Origin: Terriglobia bacterium | GTDB taxonomy: Bacteria > Acidobacteriota > Terriglobia > Terriglobales > Acidobacteriaceae | Direction: 5' to 3' | NCBI GenBank assembly: GCA_020072645.1 | Contig: JAIQGK010000012.1 | Span: 668,320 to 732,319 of the forward strand | DNA: 64,000 nucleotides | Shown: in pieces, positions 41,190 to 49,248 of the stretch | How the letters are laid out: each line of letters begins with the position of its first letter | Numbering within the stretch: position 1 is the first letter of the stretch | Translations under genes and position numbers: made by a program | The notes under the pieces: generated by a model | Told to the model about the DNA's origin: nothing | What the model saw: the letters and a program-made list of their open reading frames with translations, nothing else | Databases searched by the model: none

Positions 41190-42038
41190 ATGCCCCCGCT
41201 GGACAATGCCATTTCGCCATTTGACGATGAGAACCTGGACACGGTCCACAAGGCGATCATCTTTGAGAATGTCTCCATCTGCTTTGAGGGAGAAACGCCT
41301 GTGCTGGATGGCGTTTCTTTTGAACTCAGGCGCGGTGAAACCAAGATTATTTTGGGCGTCGCCGGCTCAGGTAAGAGCACGATACTGAAACTCTGCCTTG
41401 GGCTGCTCAAGCCGGATAGCGGCAGCATCTACGTTCTGGGGCACGATATAACCATGATGACGGAAGAAGAGTTGTTTGACTTGCGCAGCAAAGTCGGCAT
41501 CGTGTTTCAGGAGAGCGCTCTTTTTGATTCGCTCACCGTGCGTGACAACGTAGCGTTCCGCCTGCTGGAGGAGCACCTTCCTGAGGCGGAGGTGGAAAAG
41601 CGTGTGCGCGAGTCATTGAGTTTTGTGGAACTGGAGTCCTCCATTGATAAGTTTCCCTCAGAGCTTTCCGGCGGTATGCGGCGGCGTGTAGGAATTGCGC
41701 GCGCCATCATTACCCAGCCTGAAGTGCTGCTCTATGATTCGCCCACGGGCGGCCTGGATCCGATTACCTCAACCACGATCATTGAGTTGATCATGAAACA
41801 GCGCGACGTTTTTAAAACCAGCGCACTGATGGTGACGCATCGCCTGCAGGATGGCTTTACGCTGGCCACCCACTACTTTGACCCCGCCACCAAGCATATG
41901 AAGCCTTCAGACGGAATGCCTTCCCAGGACATCCGCACCAGCTTCATGATCCTGCGCGAAGGCAAGGCTGTGTTTGAAGGCAGCGCGCATGAATTGGGCC
42001 AGGTGCAAGACCCATATATCAAAGAATATATTTCGTAG
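41190..42038 (+). CDS. mlaF: MlaF-type ABC transporter ATP-binding protein
   Basis: 282 residues. Walker A GVAGSGKST (56-64), Q loop FQESALFD, signature LSGGMRRRVG and the Walker B LLYDSPTGGLDP. In the last, the usual catalytic Glu after Asp183 is Ser184 (tcg codon). The switch His follows in MVTHRLQD. An extended C-terminus (~225-282) is typical of this subfamily. It powers the MlaE permease encoded 6 bases upstream. The Glu-to-Ser change should slow hydrolysis in a canonical NBD, so either another residue compensates or the subfamily has adapted. Confidence 0.92.
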   Translation: MPPLDNAISPFDDENLDTVHKAIIFENVSICFEGETPVLDGVSFELRRGETKIILGVAGSGKSTILKLCLGLLKPDSGSIYVLGHDITMMTEEELFDLRSKVGIVFQESALFDSLTVRDNVAFRLLEEHLPEAEVEKRVRESLSFVELESSIDKFPSELSGGMRRRVGIARAIITQPEVLLYDSPTGGLDPITSTTIIELIMKQRDVFKTSALMVTHRLQDGFTLATHYFDPATKHMKPSDGMPSQDIRTSFMILREGKAVFEGSAHELGQVQDPYIKEYIS

Positions 42039-42082
42039 CTTGGACGCAGCAGGACGGATGTACCGAATTTTGATTTCTATAC

Positions 42083-42136
42083 CCTGTCGTCCTGAGCGGA
42101 GCCGGAACGCATGTGACGGCGCAGTCGAAGGATCCC
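42083..42136. repeat. Dispersed GTCxTCCTGAGCGG-type repeat
   Basis: CTGTCGTCCTGAGCGGAGCC ... CAGTCGAAGGATCCC matches a repeat often seen in intergenic DNA of environmental bacteria. Here its middle carries an extra insertion (GAACGCATGTGACGGCG). It sits between mlaF and the IS1595 remnant. Confidence 0.5.
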
Positions 42137-42211
42137 GGCGCTGCCGTTTGTGAGCATAATGCGTCAGGGAGTTCGACCAAGAGCGCCTGTGCTGATCCGG
42201 AGAAGGGTTTG

Positions 42212-42331
42212 AAAGATGAACACGTGCATGAGTTTGTTGACCATGCGGAGCGGCACGTTAACGGGCGAGCCCACACAAACGAAATAGAAAATTTCTGGGT
42301 ACTGCTGAAGCGTCGAAAGTCAAGGTTGTGA
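42212..42331 (+). pseudogene. Remnant of an IS1595-family (ISXO2-like) transposase
   Basis: The frame reads FVDHAERHVNGRAHTNEIEN, then FWVLLKR, the conserved late block of ISXO2-like DDE transposases, where H-T-N-x-I-E-N-F-W precedes LLKRG. The frame stops eight residues after the FW and lacks the usual C-terminal FRYLDE-type end. Nothing upstream resembles the first two catalytic segments. It is therefore a ~40-codon relic. The rest of the 350-base gap (42039-42389) holds only the repeat at 42083. Confidence 0.75.
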
Positions 42332-42389
42332 AGTGAGGCATCGGGGCGGACGGTGAACTCGTTCCCAATTCTCCCCGCAAGATGACAGT

Positions 42390-43178
42390 ATGAAGACGAT
42401 TTACGCCTACTGTGACGAGAGCGGAAAGCATCAGGAACATAAGGTCGTAGTATTCAGCGCACTTGTCGCGGACTCTCAGACATGGCAGAGCTTCGGAAGC
42501 CACTGGATGCAACTCCTCAGCCGATATGAACTCAACCATTTCAGCATGAAAGAGGCTGTCCGCTATTCGCAGAAATATGGGAGTATGAAGAAAGGAACTG
42601 CGAAAGAACGGGCGGCAGATATTCTCCCGCTTATCCAGGCGATAGCCAATGGCCTTGAACTAGGCGTAACGTGGGGCGTCGAGGTAAGCGCCTACAAGGC
42701 CCCTTCGCGATTCTCGTTGCGTATAAATTTTGGGGACGACCCGCATTTTTTTGTATTCCATAACGCTGTGATGTCGATCATTAGGCACTACAAACGCCTT
42801 TCAATTCCATGGAAGGTTGGGCTAATTCTTGACGATGACGAAGCGAAAGCGATTCCCTGTTATCAGTTTTTGCGGCGAATGAAGCGGGCCAGTGAAGAGG
42901 TGCGAAACCATGTTGACAGCATCTGTTTTTCAAATGATAAAGCCTCTCCGTACGTGCAAGCCGCCGATGCATTTTCATACCTGTACCGTATCTCGATAGA
43001 AGAAGCAATGCTCGGCAAACCTCATGAGTATCAAGCATTGACAGACATTTTCAAGAATCCCAATCCCTTCCAGTGTCGAATCAGAGTCGAGGATGGAACA
43101 TATCGTGGAGAGCAGCTAGATAGCTTTCTAGCCAATGCATTGTCAGAGGCATGGGAGAAAAGAAAACCAAAAACATAA
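42390..43178 (+). CDS. DUF3800 domain protein
   Basis: 262 residues. The N-terminal YAYCDESGKHQEHKVVVFSAL gives the acidic DES motif typical of DUF3800. A late ASPYVQAADAFSYLYR gives the second conserved Asp, arranged as in an RNase H-like fold. In many genomes this family sits on mobile elements or in defence islands and its function is not known. It follows an IS1595 relic by 58 bases, consistent with an acquired cargo gene. No ribosome site is obvious (AAGATGACAGT precedes the ATG). Confidence 0.85.
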   Translation: MKTIYAYCDESGKHQEHKVVVFSALVADSQTWQSFGSHWMQLLSRYELNHFSMKEAVRYSQKYGSMKKGTAKERAADILPLIQAIANGLELGVTWGVEVSAYKAPSRFSLRINFGDDPHFFVFHNAVMSIIRHYKRLSIPWKVGLILDDDEAKAIPCYQFLRRMKRASEEVRNHVDSICFSNDKASPYVQAADAFSYLYRISIEEAMLGKPHEYQALTDIFKNPNPFQCRIRVEDGTYRGEQLDSFLANALSEAWEKRKPKT

Positions 43179-43369
43179 CTCTAAAAAACCCGCCATCTCT
43201 TGCGCGTAATGGGTTAGGCGCTGTGGGCAGGTCGCCAGTGTTTGAGCGGCTGTAACTGCCAGACTTCCAACTGACCAACTCAGGCGCGACTTGCAAACAC
43301 GACTCCATCTGCGCTGATCTGCGGCAAACGCCTTTCCGCGCCTCCGCGGTGAATACTCCTGCGAACGCC

Positions 43370-43930
43370 TTATTGGCTATTTACCTTCAGCAGTGCGTTG
43401 GCTTCCTCAAATCGGTGGGCCATCTTTTCCCCGCTGCACTGTTGTTCCAGCAGAGTTTCCGCGTCCCACTCACTGCGTTGAACGCCAAAGAAATCTCCGC
43501 CATAAACATGCAGCGCGCCCGTCAATTTTGATAGAGGATTGCTTACGGAATGGATGATGTCTCGACCCAACGGCTCAGCGTCTTTCTCGCGCAACGCTCG
43601 TGCTCCCGCAGCTTCTACGAGTCCGTTGCTTCCCGGCACGCGCCGCCAGAAAATATTGTCTTCGCGTCCGGTATAGAGGCCGATGATCGCCCACATCTGG
43701 TGATTGTGCGGCAGCAGGTTCATCCAGGGCGCCCAGATCACGTTCAGGATGGTGAGATCGTCCGAGCGATGGAGCGTTTGCATTTCCGCCCGCTGCGGCT
43801 CGCCGATCGCTCTGAGGATCTCTCCGGGCGTGGAGACCGCGCGTCGCACCACTTCCTGAACAGCTTGCTGCGGCCGGTCCTGGCGCAACGCCGCGCGACA
43901 ATCGGCAACAAACTGGTCCAGCTCAAACAT
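43370..43930 (-). CDS. Cupin-like metal-dependent enzyme, cysteine-dioxygenase superfamily
   Basis: 186 residues. The metal-binding pair appears as PHNHQMWAIIGLYTGRE (His-x-His near residue 76) and a later His in LTGALHVYGGDFF. The pattern fits the predicted double-stranded beta-helix enzymes related to cysteine dioxygenase. The substrate is unknown. It begins 3 bases after the stop of the helical gene upstream (43934-44389), so the two form an operon behind topA. Confidence 0.8.
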   Translation of the reverse strand: MFELDQFVADCRAALRQDRPQQAVQEVVRRAVSTPGEILRAIGEPQRAEMQTLHRSDDLTILNVIWAPWMNLLPHNHQMWAIIGLYTGREDNIFWRRVPGSNGLVEAAGARALREKDAEPLGRDIIHSVSNPLSKLTGALHVYGGDFFGVQRSEWDAETLLEQQCSGEKMAHRFEEANALLKVNSQ

Positions 43931-43933
43931 AAA

Positions 43934-44389
43934 CTACTTCCCGGCTTTGGCTGCCGCCGCAGCCTGCGAGCGTCGCGCCGCTATCCGTTCCTGCAAGCCC
44001 TTGATGCGCTTCTTTGCCGCCGGCTTCGACGTCAGCTTTTCCAGGTGCGAGAGAAATTCCGGATCGACCTGGTCTTTCCGGGCCTGCGCAATATAGTCGC
44101 CAAATTTGGCCCAGAGAAAATAAGGTTCGCCGTTGCAATCGAAGAACAATTCTTCATTCACGGCGCCGCGCAGCACCATGGCGGCAACCATGTTCCAGTA
44201 GGTCATCACCTGGCGGAAGAATGCGTTCGGCTCAGTTCCATAGCCTGTAATCACCGCCTTGAACTCATCGTAATTTTGCGGCCAGAACTCTGACACTACA
44301 TACTTGCGCGCGGCCCGCATCACCGGCTCGCGACGAAGGTCATAAATCTTGAGAATTAAATTTGCGTCTTCAGCTTTTGCTTTCGCCAT
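43934..44389 (-). CDS. Conserved helical protein, function unknown
   Basis: 151 residues, all-helical in appearance: LILKIYDLRREPVMRAARKY, then FRQVMTYWNMVAAMVLRGAV, NEELFFDCNGEPYFLWAKFG, and a Lys/Ala-rich tail (~120-151). No catalytic motif and no signal peptide. The middle carries conserved-looking W, M and F positions suggesting a small soluble bundle. It lies between topA (21 bases upstream) and the cupin-like gene (3 bases downstream), so it likely shares their transcript. Confidence 0.75.
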   Translation of the reverse strand: MAKAKAEDANLILKIYDLRREPVMRAARKYVVSEFWPQNYDEFKAVITGYGTEPNAFFRQVMTYWNMVAAMVLRGAVNEELFFDCNGEPYFLWAKFGDYIAQARKDQVDPEFLSHLEKLTSKPAAKKRIKGLQERIAARRSQAAAAAKAGK

Positions 44390-44410
44390 AGAGATATTGC
44401 GCTCCCGATT

Positions 44411-47029
44411 TTAAACAGCTTCTTGCTGCGTATCGTCGCCGCTCTTGCCTTGCGTCATCCATTCCGGCGTGGGGATGGAGCGAGAATAATCGCACTTGAC
44501 CACGGCTGTTGCGGGCTTTGTTTCTTCAGCCGCAGCGGCAGCGCCTTTTTTGCCGCGTGGCTTTTTCTTTGGCTTGGGCTGTTCTTCTTCATCCGCCGAT
44601 TTCTTGCTGTTGTTGGGACAAACCAGCAGCGATCCTGACTTCAAATGTTTTTCCAGCAGGTACGGGCTGCCGCACTGCGGACACGCTTCCGGTACCGGCT
44701 TGTAGGCTGATGTGAAGTCGCAGTTAGGATAATTTGAGCAGCCATAGAATGTGTTGCCGCGACGGCGCGCCTTCTTTTCCACCAGCTCACCATCCGCGCA
44801 TTGCGGGCACTTCACGCCGATGAAATTCTGCTTAATGTATTTGCAATCCGGATAGCCGCTGCAGGAAATGAATTCGCCATAGCGCCCGTGGCGCAGCACC
44901 ATGTTGCGGTTGCACTTGGGACAGAGTTCTTCCAGAGGGACGTCCGGCACGCGTTTTCCCTGGTCGAGCCGGCGCGTCGTCTTGCAATCCGGATATCCGG
45001 TGCAGGCCATGAACTGGCCAAAGCGGCCGCGCTTCAACACCATCACGCGTCCGCAGTTCTCGCAATATTCATCCTGGCCGGTCTCCGGCATTTCTGCGCC
45101 GTCAAAATCAGGCAGGTTGACAGGATTCTCTTTGGTGAACGTGCAGCTCTCAGGATCATCCTTCTTATAGGCGCTGCAAGCGTAGAACGAGCCATGCTTG
45201 CCCCACTTGAGCACCAGCGGCGAGCCGCAGCGTTCGCACTTCTCGTCCGTGGGCTTCTCCATCCGCTTCACGTTTTCCATGTGCTTTTCCGCGTAGCGGA
45301 GGTCCTTGGAAAACTTTTTGTAGAAGCCGCCCAGCGCGTCTGTCCACTTCTCCTTGCCTTCTTCTATCTCGTCGAGCTCTTCTTCCAGCCGCGCCGTGTA
45401 AGCGGGATCAAAAATTTCTTCAAAGTTCTTGACCAGCAGATCGGTCACGACCAGTCCCGTTTCCGTGGGTATGAACTTGCCGCCAATCTTTTGCACGTAC
45501 TGGCGCTCCTGTATGGTCGAAAGGATCGTCGAATAGGTCGAAGGCCGTCCGATGCCGCGCTCTTCCAATTCCTTCACCAGTGACGCTTCGTTGAATCGCG
45601 GCGGTGGTTCAGTGAAATGCTGTTCCGGCTTCAGCTCGCGCAGCGTAAGCTTCTGGCCCACTTCCAGCGCAGGCAGCTTGTGCTTGAGCGCCTCATCTTC
45701 TTCGTCCTTCGCGTCCTTAGATTCCTCATAAACTTTCAGGAAGCCTTCAAACTTGAGCACCGATCCGGTTACGCGGAAGGTGAACGATTCGCTTGTGGCC
45801 TTGGCTTCGATATCGATGCTGGTCTGGTCGAAAACCGCAGGCGTCATCTGCGACGCAACAAAGCGCTGCCAGATCAATTTGTAAACTTTGTACTCATCTT
45901 CCTGGAGATACTTTTTGATCTCGTCTGGATGCCGCGCTACTGATGATGGCCGTATCGCTTCATGGGCTTCCTGTGCCGCTTTCCGTGATTTGTAAACGTT
46001 GGGCTGCTCCGGCAGGAAATCTTTGCCGTAGGTTCCATTGATCATTTCCCGAACTTCAGTCAGCGCGTCGGGTGAAACCTGCACTGAGTCGGTACGCATA
46101 TAAGTAATGAGACCGACGGAGCCTTCGTCACTGCCCAGATCAATGCCTTCATAGAGGCGTTGGGCAATCATCATGACGCGCTTTACGCTGAAGCGCAGCT
46201 TGCGCGAGCCATCCTGTTGCAGCTTGCTGGTGGTAAACGGAGGCGCGGGGCTGCGGCGGCGTTCTTTCTTCTCAATGTTGCGTACAGACCATTGCGCCTG
46301 TTCCAGAGCGCCGGTAATCTTCTTGGATTCCTCCTCGTTGGGGACTTCGGTTTTTTCGTCGCCACGGCCCACAAAGCGCGCGTCGAAGGCTGGCGGCTTT
46401 CCGCCGAAAAGGTGCGCGTCAATGGTCCAGTATTCTTTTTTCTCGAACGCTTTGACCTCGCGCTCACGCTCCACAATCAGGCGCAGCGCCACCGTCTGCA
46501 CACGTCCGGCGGAAAGGCCGCGACGGACTTTGTCCCACAGCAGCGGCGAGACCTGGTAACCCACAATGCGGTCCAGCACGCGGCGTGTCTGCTGCGCGTC
46601 CACCAGATTGCGATCTATATCGCGCGGGTGCTTGAATGCCTCCTGCACCGCTTTCTTGGTGATCTCATTAAAGGTCACGCGATGGAACTCAATGCCGCCT
46701 TTTTTCTTTTTCTTGCCGGAACCGTTTTCGCCCAGCTCTTCTTCCAGATGCGCGGCAATGGCTTCGCCTTCGCGGTCCGGGTCAGGCGCCAGATAGACGG
46801 CGAGCGCGCCTTTGGCCAGCTTCTTCAGCTTGGCCACAACTTTTTCTTTTCCTGGGATCACCACGTACTCGGTGGAGAACTCATCACTCTCCAGGTCCAC
46901 GCCGAGCTGGCTCTTGGGCAGATCTTTGATGTGACCCAGAGAGGCCTCGACTTCGTAGTCCTTGCCCAGGTACTTATTGATGGTCTTCGCCTTGGTGGGC
47001 GATTCGACGATTACGAGTGATTTTGGCAA
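44411..47029 (-). CDS. topA: DNA topoisomerase I
   Basis: 872 residues, type IA. TOPRIM domain at 3-135 with Glu9 and the acidic DPDREGE (83-89). Catalytic Tyr310 lies in GLITYMRTDS. The core ends near residue 585. The C-terminus holds five tetra-Cys zinc-ribbon modules (CERCGSP, CENCGRV, CPKCNRN, CPQCADG and CPQCGSP) and a Lys-rich, disordered tail. It relaxes negative supercoils. It would normally neighbour dprA; here a four-helix-bundle gene and inverted repeats separate the two (47106-47554). Confidence 0.97.
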   Translation of the reverse strand: MPKSLVIVESPTKAKTINKYLGKDYEVEASLGHIKDLPKSQLGVDLESDEFSTEYVVIPGKEKVVAKLKKLAKGALAVYLAPDPDREGEAIAAHLEEELGENGSGKKKKKGGIEFHRVTFNEITKKAVQEAFKHPRDIDRNLVDAQQTRRVLDRIVGYQVSPLLWDKVRRGLSAGRVQTVALRLIVEREREVKAFEKKEYWTIDAHLFGGKPPAFDARFVGRGDEKTEVPNEEESKKITGALEQAQWSVRNIEKKERRRSPAPPFTTSKLQQDGSRKLRFSVKRVMMIAQRLYEGIDLGSDEGSVGLITYMRTDSVQVSPDALTEVREMINGTYGKDFLPEQPNVYKSRKAAQEAHEAIRPSSVARHPDEIKKYLQEDEYKVYKLIWQRFVASQMTPAVFDQTSIDIEAKATSESFTFRVTGSVLKFEGFLKVYEESKDAKDEEDEALKHKLPALEVGQKLTLRELKPEQHFTEPPPRFNEASLVKELEERGIGRPSTYSTILSTIQERQYVQKIGGKFIPTETGLVVTDLLVKNFEEIFDPAYTARLEEELDEIEEGKEKWTDALGGFYKKFSKDLRYAEKHMENVKRMEKPTDEKCERCGSPLVLKWGKHGSFYACSAYKKDDPESCTFTKENPVNLPDFDGAEMPETGQDEYCENCGRVMVLKRGRFGQFMACTGYPDCKTTRRLDQGKRVPDVPLEELCPKCNRNMVLRHGRYGEFISCSGYPDCKYIKQNFIGVKCPQCADGELVEKKARRRGNTFYGCSNYPNCDFTSAYKPVPEACPQCGSPYLLEKHLKSGSLLVCPNNSKKSADEEEQPKPKKKPRGKKGAAAAAEETKPATAVVKCDYSRSIPTPEWMTQGKSGDDTQQEAV

Positions 47030-47105
47030 CGTTACTCTTTTCCCTGTAATTCAAGTTGAAGCTACCACGGAACTGCTCGTGGGGACAAATTTCTGACGGG
47101 CCAGA

Positions 47106-47130
47106 GGTACTTGGTATTTGGTACTTAGCC
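47106..47130. repeat. Left inverted end of the four-helix-bundle element
   Basis: Read on the minus strand: GGC, then TAAGTACC, AAATACC and AAGTACC units. It overlaps the last codon and stop (47125-47127) of the enclosed gene. Confidence 0.8.
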
Positions 47131-47511
47131 GTGCGCTGCAAGCGCTTTTGCCTGCATCTGGTTTTCGACGCTGGTCAGCAGAGCTGACAACATTTTGCGA
47201 ACTCTGATCAACTCTTTCGAGTTCCGCTCATAGAACTCGCTCGTTACAAATCCGAAATCCCGGCAAAGCAGCAAATGGTAATCAAGTTCACTCGCAGAGC
47301 CCATTGCAATTCGAATGAAGCGAGCAAACTCAGGGCTGGTTCTGCGCCCACAACCTTCAGCCAAATTTGCGCCAATAGAAATTGCAGCGCGCCGCAATTG
47401 CGATGTAAGACCGAACATTTCATCTTTCGGGAACTTCTTGCTGACAGTGTAGAGCTCAAGCGTTAACTTATGTGAGATTTTCCAGACTTCAAGGTCCCGA
47501 TAATTCCGCAT
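47125..47511 (-). CDS. Four-helix-bundle protein (S23/IVP family)
   Basis: 128 residues, the family's usual length. Hallmarks: YRDLEVWKISHKLTLELY at the N-terminus, LTSQLRRAAISIGANLAEGCGR in the second helix, and FARFIRIAMGSASELDYHL in the third. First known from intervening sequences inside 23S rRNA, most members are free-standing, and a related protein (Avd) serves diversity-generating retroelements. The molecular function of free-standing ones is not settled. It is enclosed by inverted heptamer repeats and lies between dprA and topA. Confidence 0.93.
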   Translation of the reverse strand: MRNYRDLEVWKISHKLTLELYTVSKKFPKDEMFGLTSQLRRAAISIGANLAEGCGRRTSPEFARFIRIAMGSASELDYHLLLCRDFGFVTSEFYERNSKELIRVRKMLSALLTSVENQMQAKALAAHG

Positions 47512-47522
47512 TGCAGCCCTCC

Positions 47523-47554
47523 GGCCAAGTACCGAATACCAAGTACCAAATACC
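47523..47554. repeat. Right inverted end of the four-helix-bundle element
   Basis: Plus strand: GGCC followed by AAGTACC, GAATACC, AAGTACC and AAATACC. It is complementary in order to the left end, just before the start codon of the enclosed minus-strand gene and 13 bases from the dprA stop. Confidence 0.8.
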
Positions 47555-47567
47555 CCATCTCCTAGCT

Positions 47568-48722
47568 CTAAAATGCTTTAACGTAGTTCTTTCCCGCCAT
47601 CTGCTTCACCTTGCCGCTCAGTTCCAGCTCGAACAGCGCGGTAAAAACCTCCGACGAAGAAATTTGGCCCTCCAGTTTTTCCATGATTGCGTCGATGTGC
47701 GTTGATTCGTCCTGGCGCAGGATTGACAGCAGCTTCTTTTCCGCCGGACTTAATTCATTACCGAACAGGCTGCTGGTGGGCTCCTCCTCTGATGCTTGCG
47801 GCGCCCATTCGGATTCAAGCTGGCGTTTTACCTCGGCCGGCAATTCCTCCCAGATGTCCTCCCATGTTGCAGTTAGCTTGGCTCCCTGCTTGATCAGCGT
47901 ATTTGGCCCCCAGGAATTGCGGGAGATCACGTTGCCCGGCACGGCAAAGATTTCACGGCTCTGCTCCAGAGCGCATCGAGCGGTGATGCGCGTGCCGCTG
48001 TACTCTCCGGCTTCGACGACCAGTACACCTAGAGCCAAGCCGCTGATGATGCGGTTGCGGATAGGAAAATTCTGCGGCGCGGCGAACGATTCGAGAGGGA
48101 ACTCGCTCACCAACGCGCCACCGCATTCAAGAATGCTGTCGGCGATTTTCTTGTTTTCGCGCGGATAGATCACGTCCACGCCAGTGCCGAAAACGGCGAC
48201 GGTTTTCCCTTTGCCTTTGATGGCCCCGCGATGTCCAGCGGTGTCAACGCCACGCGCCATGCCGCTGAAGATTGCCAGGCCACGCGAAGCGAGATCGCAG
48301 CTCAGGCGCTCGGCCATTCCTATTCCGTAGGGCGTAGGGTGGCGCGTGCCCACGATCGCTATTCCCGGACGTGAAAGCACCTCAATATTTCCACGTACAT
48401 AAAGGACCAGCGGTGGATCATAAATTTCACTCAGGCGCGCAGGCCAGCCTTCATCATTACGGCAGACAACCTGAATACCCGCGGCTGCGGCTTTCGCAAG
48501 CTCGTCATTCGCCAGTTCCAGCGATTTTCCCAGCGCGATGTGCTGCGCGGAGTGCGCCTGCAGGTTCTCTGCTTCCAGTTCGGTGAGCGAAGCGTGAAAA
48601 ACATCCTGAATGGTGGAAAAACGTTCTACCAGCTTGCGCCCACGAGTGGGGCCAATGCCCGGCGTAAGGGAAAGCGCCAGCCAGTAAATTGAATTTGAAG
48701 TAACTGCTCTTGCGGTGGACAT
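47568..48722 (-). CDS. dprA: DNA processing protein DprA
   Basis: 384 residues from MSTARAVTS (the frame extends 20 codons further to 48782). The N-terminal SAM/HhH-like part (SLTPGIGPTRGRKLVERF) precedes the Rossmann-like core with GTRHPTPYG, FSGMARGVDTAGHRGA, VFGTGVDVIYPREN and FPIRNRIISGLA. A C-terminal winged-helix (DML1-like, ~310-384) ends the chain. DprA loads RecA on incoming single-stranded DNA in natural transformation. It points toward topA, as in many bacteria, but a small repeat-flanked element lies between. Confidence 0.95.
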   Translation of the reverse strand: MSTARAVTSNSIYWLALSLTPGIGPTRGRKLVERFSTIQDVFHASLTELEAENLQAHSAQHIALGKSLELANDELAKAAAAGIQVVCRNDEGWPARLSEIYDPPLVLYVRGNIEVLSRPGIAIVGTRHPTPYGIGMAERLSCDLASRGLAIFSGMARGVDTAGHRGAIKGKGKTVAVFGTGVDVIYPRENKKIADSILECGGALVSEFPLESFAAPQNFPIRNRIISGLALGVLVVEAGEYSGTRITARCALEQSREIFAVPGNVISRNSWGPNTLIKQGAKLTATWEDIWEELPAEVKRQLESEWAPQASEEEPTSSLFGNELSPAEKKLLSILRQDESTHIDAIMEKLEGQISSSEVFTALFELELSGKVKQMAGKNYVKAF

Positions 48723-48802
48723 CGCGACCTTGCGCCTTCCCAGATGGGAACTTTGGCGGACTGTACACGGGAAAGGAAACACCTGTCAAATAACCAGCGT
48801 CC

Positions 48803-49156
48803 TCACTCAGGACGTCCGTGCCGGATTCCGCCTCCCGGTTTTCGACGTTTGCACTCGATATCCAGCGTCCAATCAATGAAGACAAGCGCCTTGTACAGGG
48901 TTGCGCCATTGATTTTTTGCGGTCGGGCTTTGAATACCGCTCGGGGACCTATATTGACGGCAAAGCGTCTTTCGCAATCCGGTTTGCATTTATAGCCTGC
49001 AAGGCTCGATTGTGCATTGTCGAAAGCCTTGTCTATGGCTTCTCTTTCAGCAGTATCAATGGCCGCATCAAAGTTTGCCTTGTTGAGAGTTTTTGCCTCG
49101 CTGAATGTCATTCCGTTGTCGATTTTGGGATGACTTGATTCACATTCCAGCTTCAT
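48803..49156 (-). CDS. Small Cys-containing protein of unknown function
   Basis: 117 residues from MKLECESSHP; the start was chosen for AAAGGACGAG just upstream (the frame is open to 49225). Four Cys residues occur at LEC, GYKCKPDC (C-x3-C) and IEC, so metal binding is possible. The middle is helical and Ala/Asp-rich (NKANFDAAIDTAEREAIDKA). It lies between dprA and the divergent mqnA gene. Not recognised. Confidence 0.65.
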   Translation of the reverse strand: MKLECESSHPKIDNGMTFSEAKTLNKANFDAAIDTAEREAIDKAFDNAQSSLAGYKCKPDCERRFAVNIGPRAVFKARPQKINGATLYKALVFIDWTLDIECKRRKPGGGIRHGRPE

Positions 49157-49248
49157 AGCTCGTCCTTTCTTGGCGCGAAGGAGTATAGCAAGGCGCAAAG
49201 CAGGTAATGGCAAGGGCAGATACAAACGATGCTTGCTAGAATGATTCC

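Larger units (their letters stand above)
47106..47554. mobile_element. Candidate small element: four-helix-bundle gene between inverted heptamer repeats
   Basis: The left end (47106-47130) and right end (47523-47547) are 25-base inverted repeats with about two mismatches, each built of 7-base units (AAGTACC/AAATACC class). The right end has one extra unit to 47554. The single gene inside (47125-47511) has its stop codon within the left end. The element separates topA and dprA, which are neighbours in many bacteria. No clear target duplication is visible, so mobility is an inference. Confidence 0.55.
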
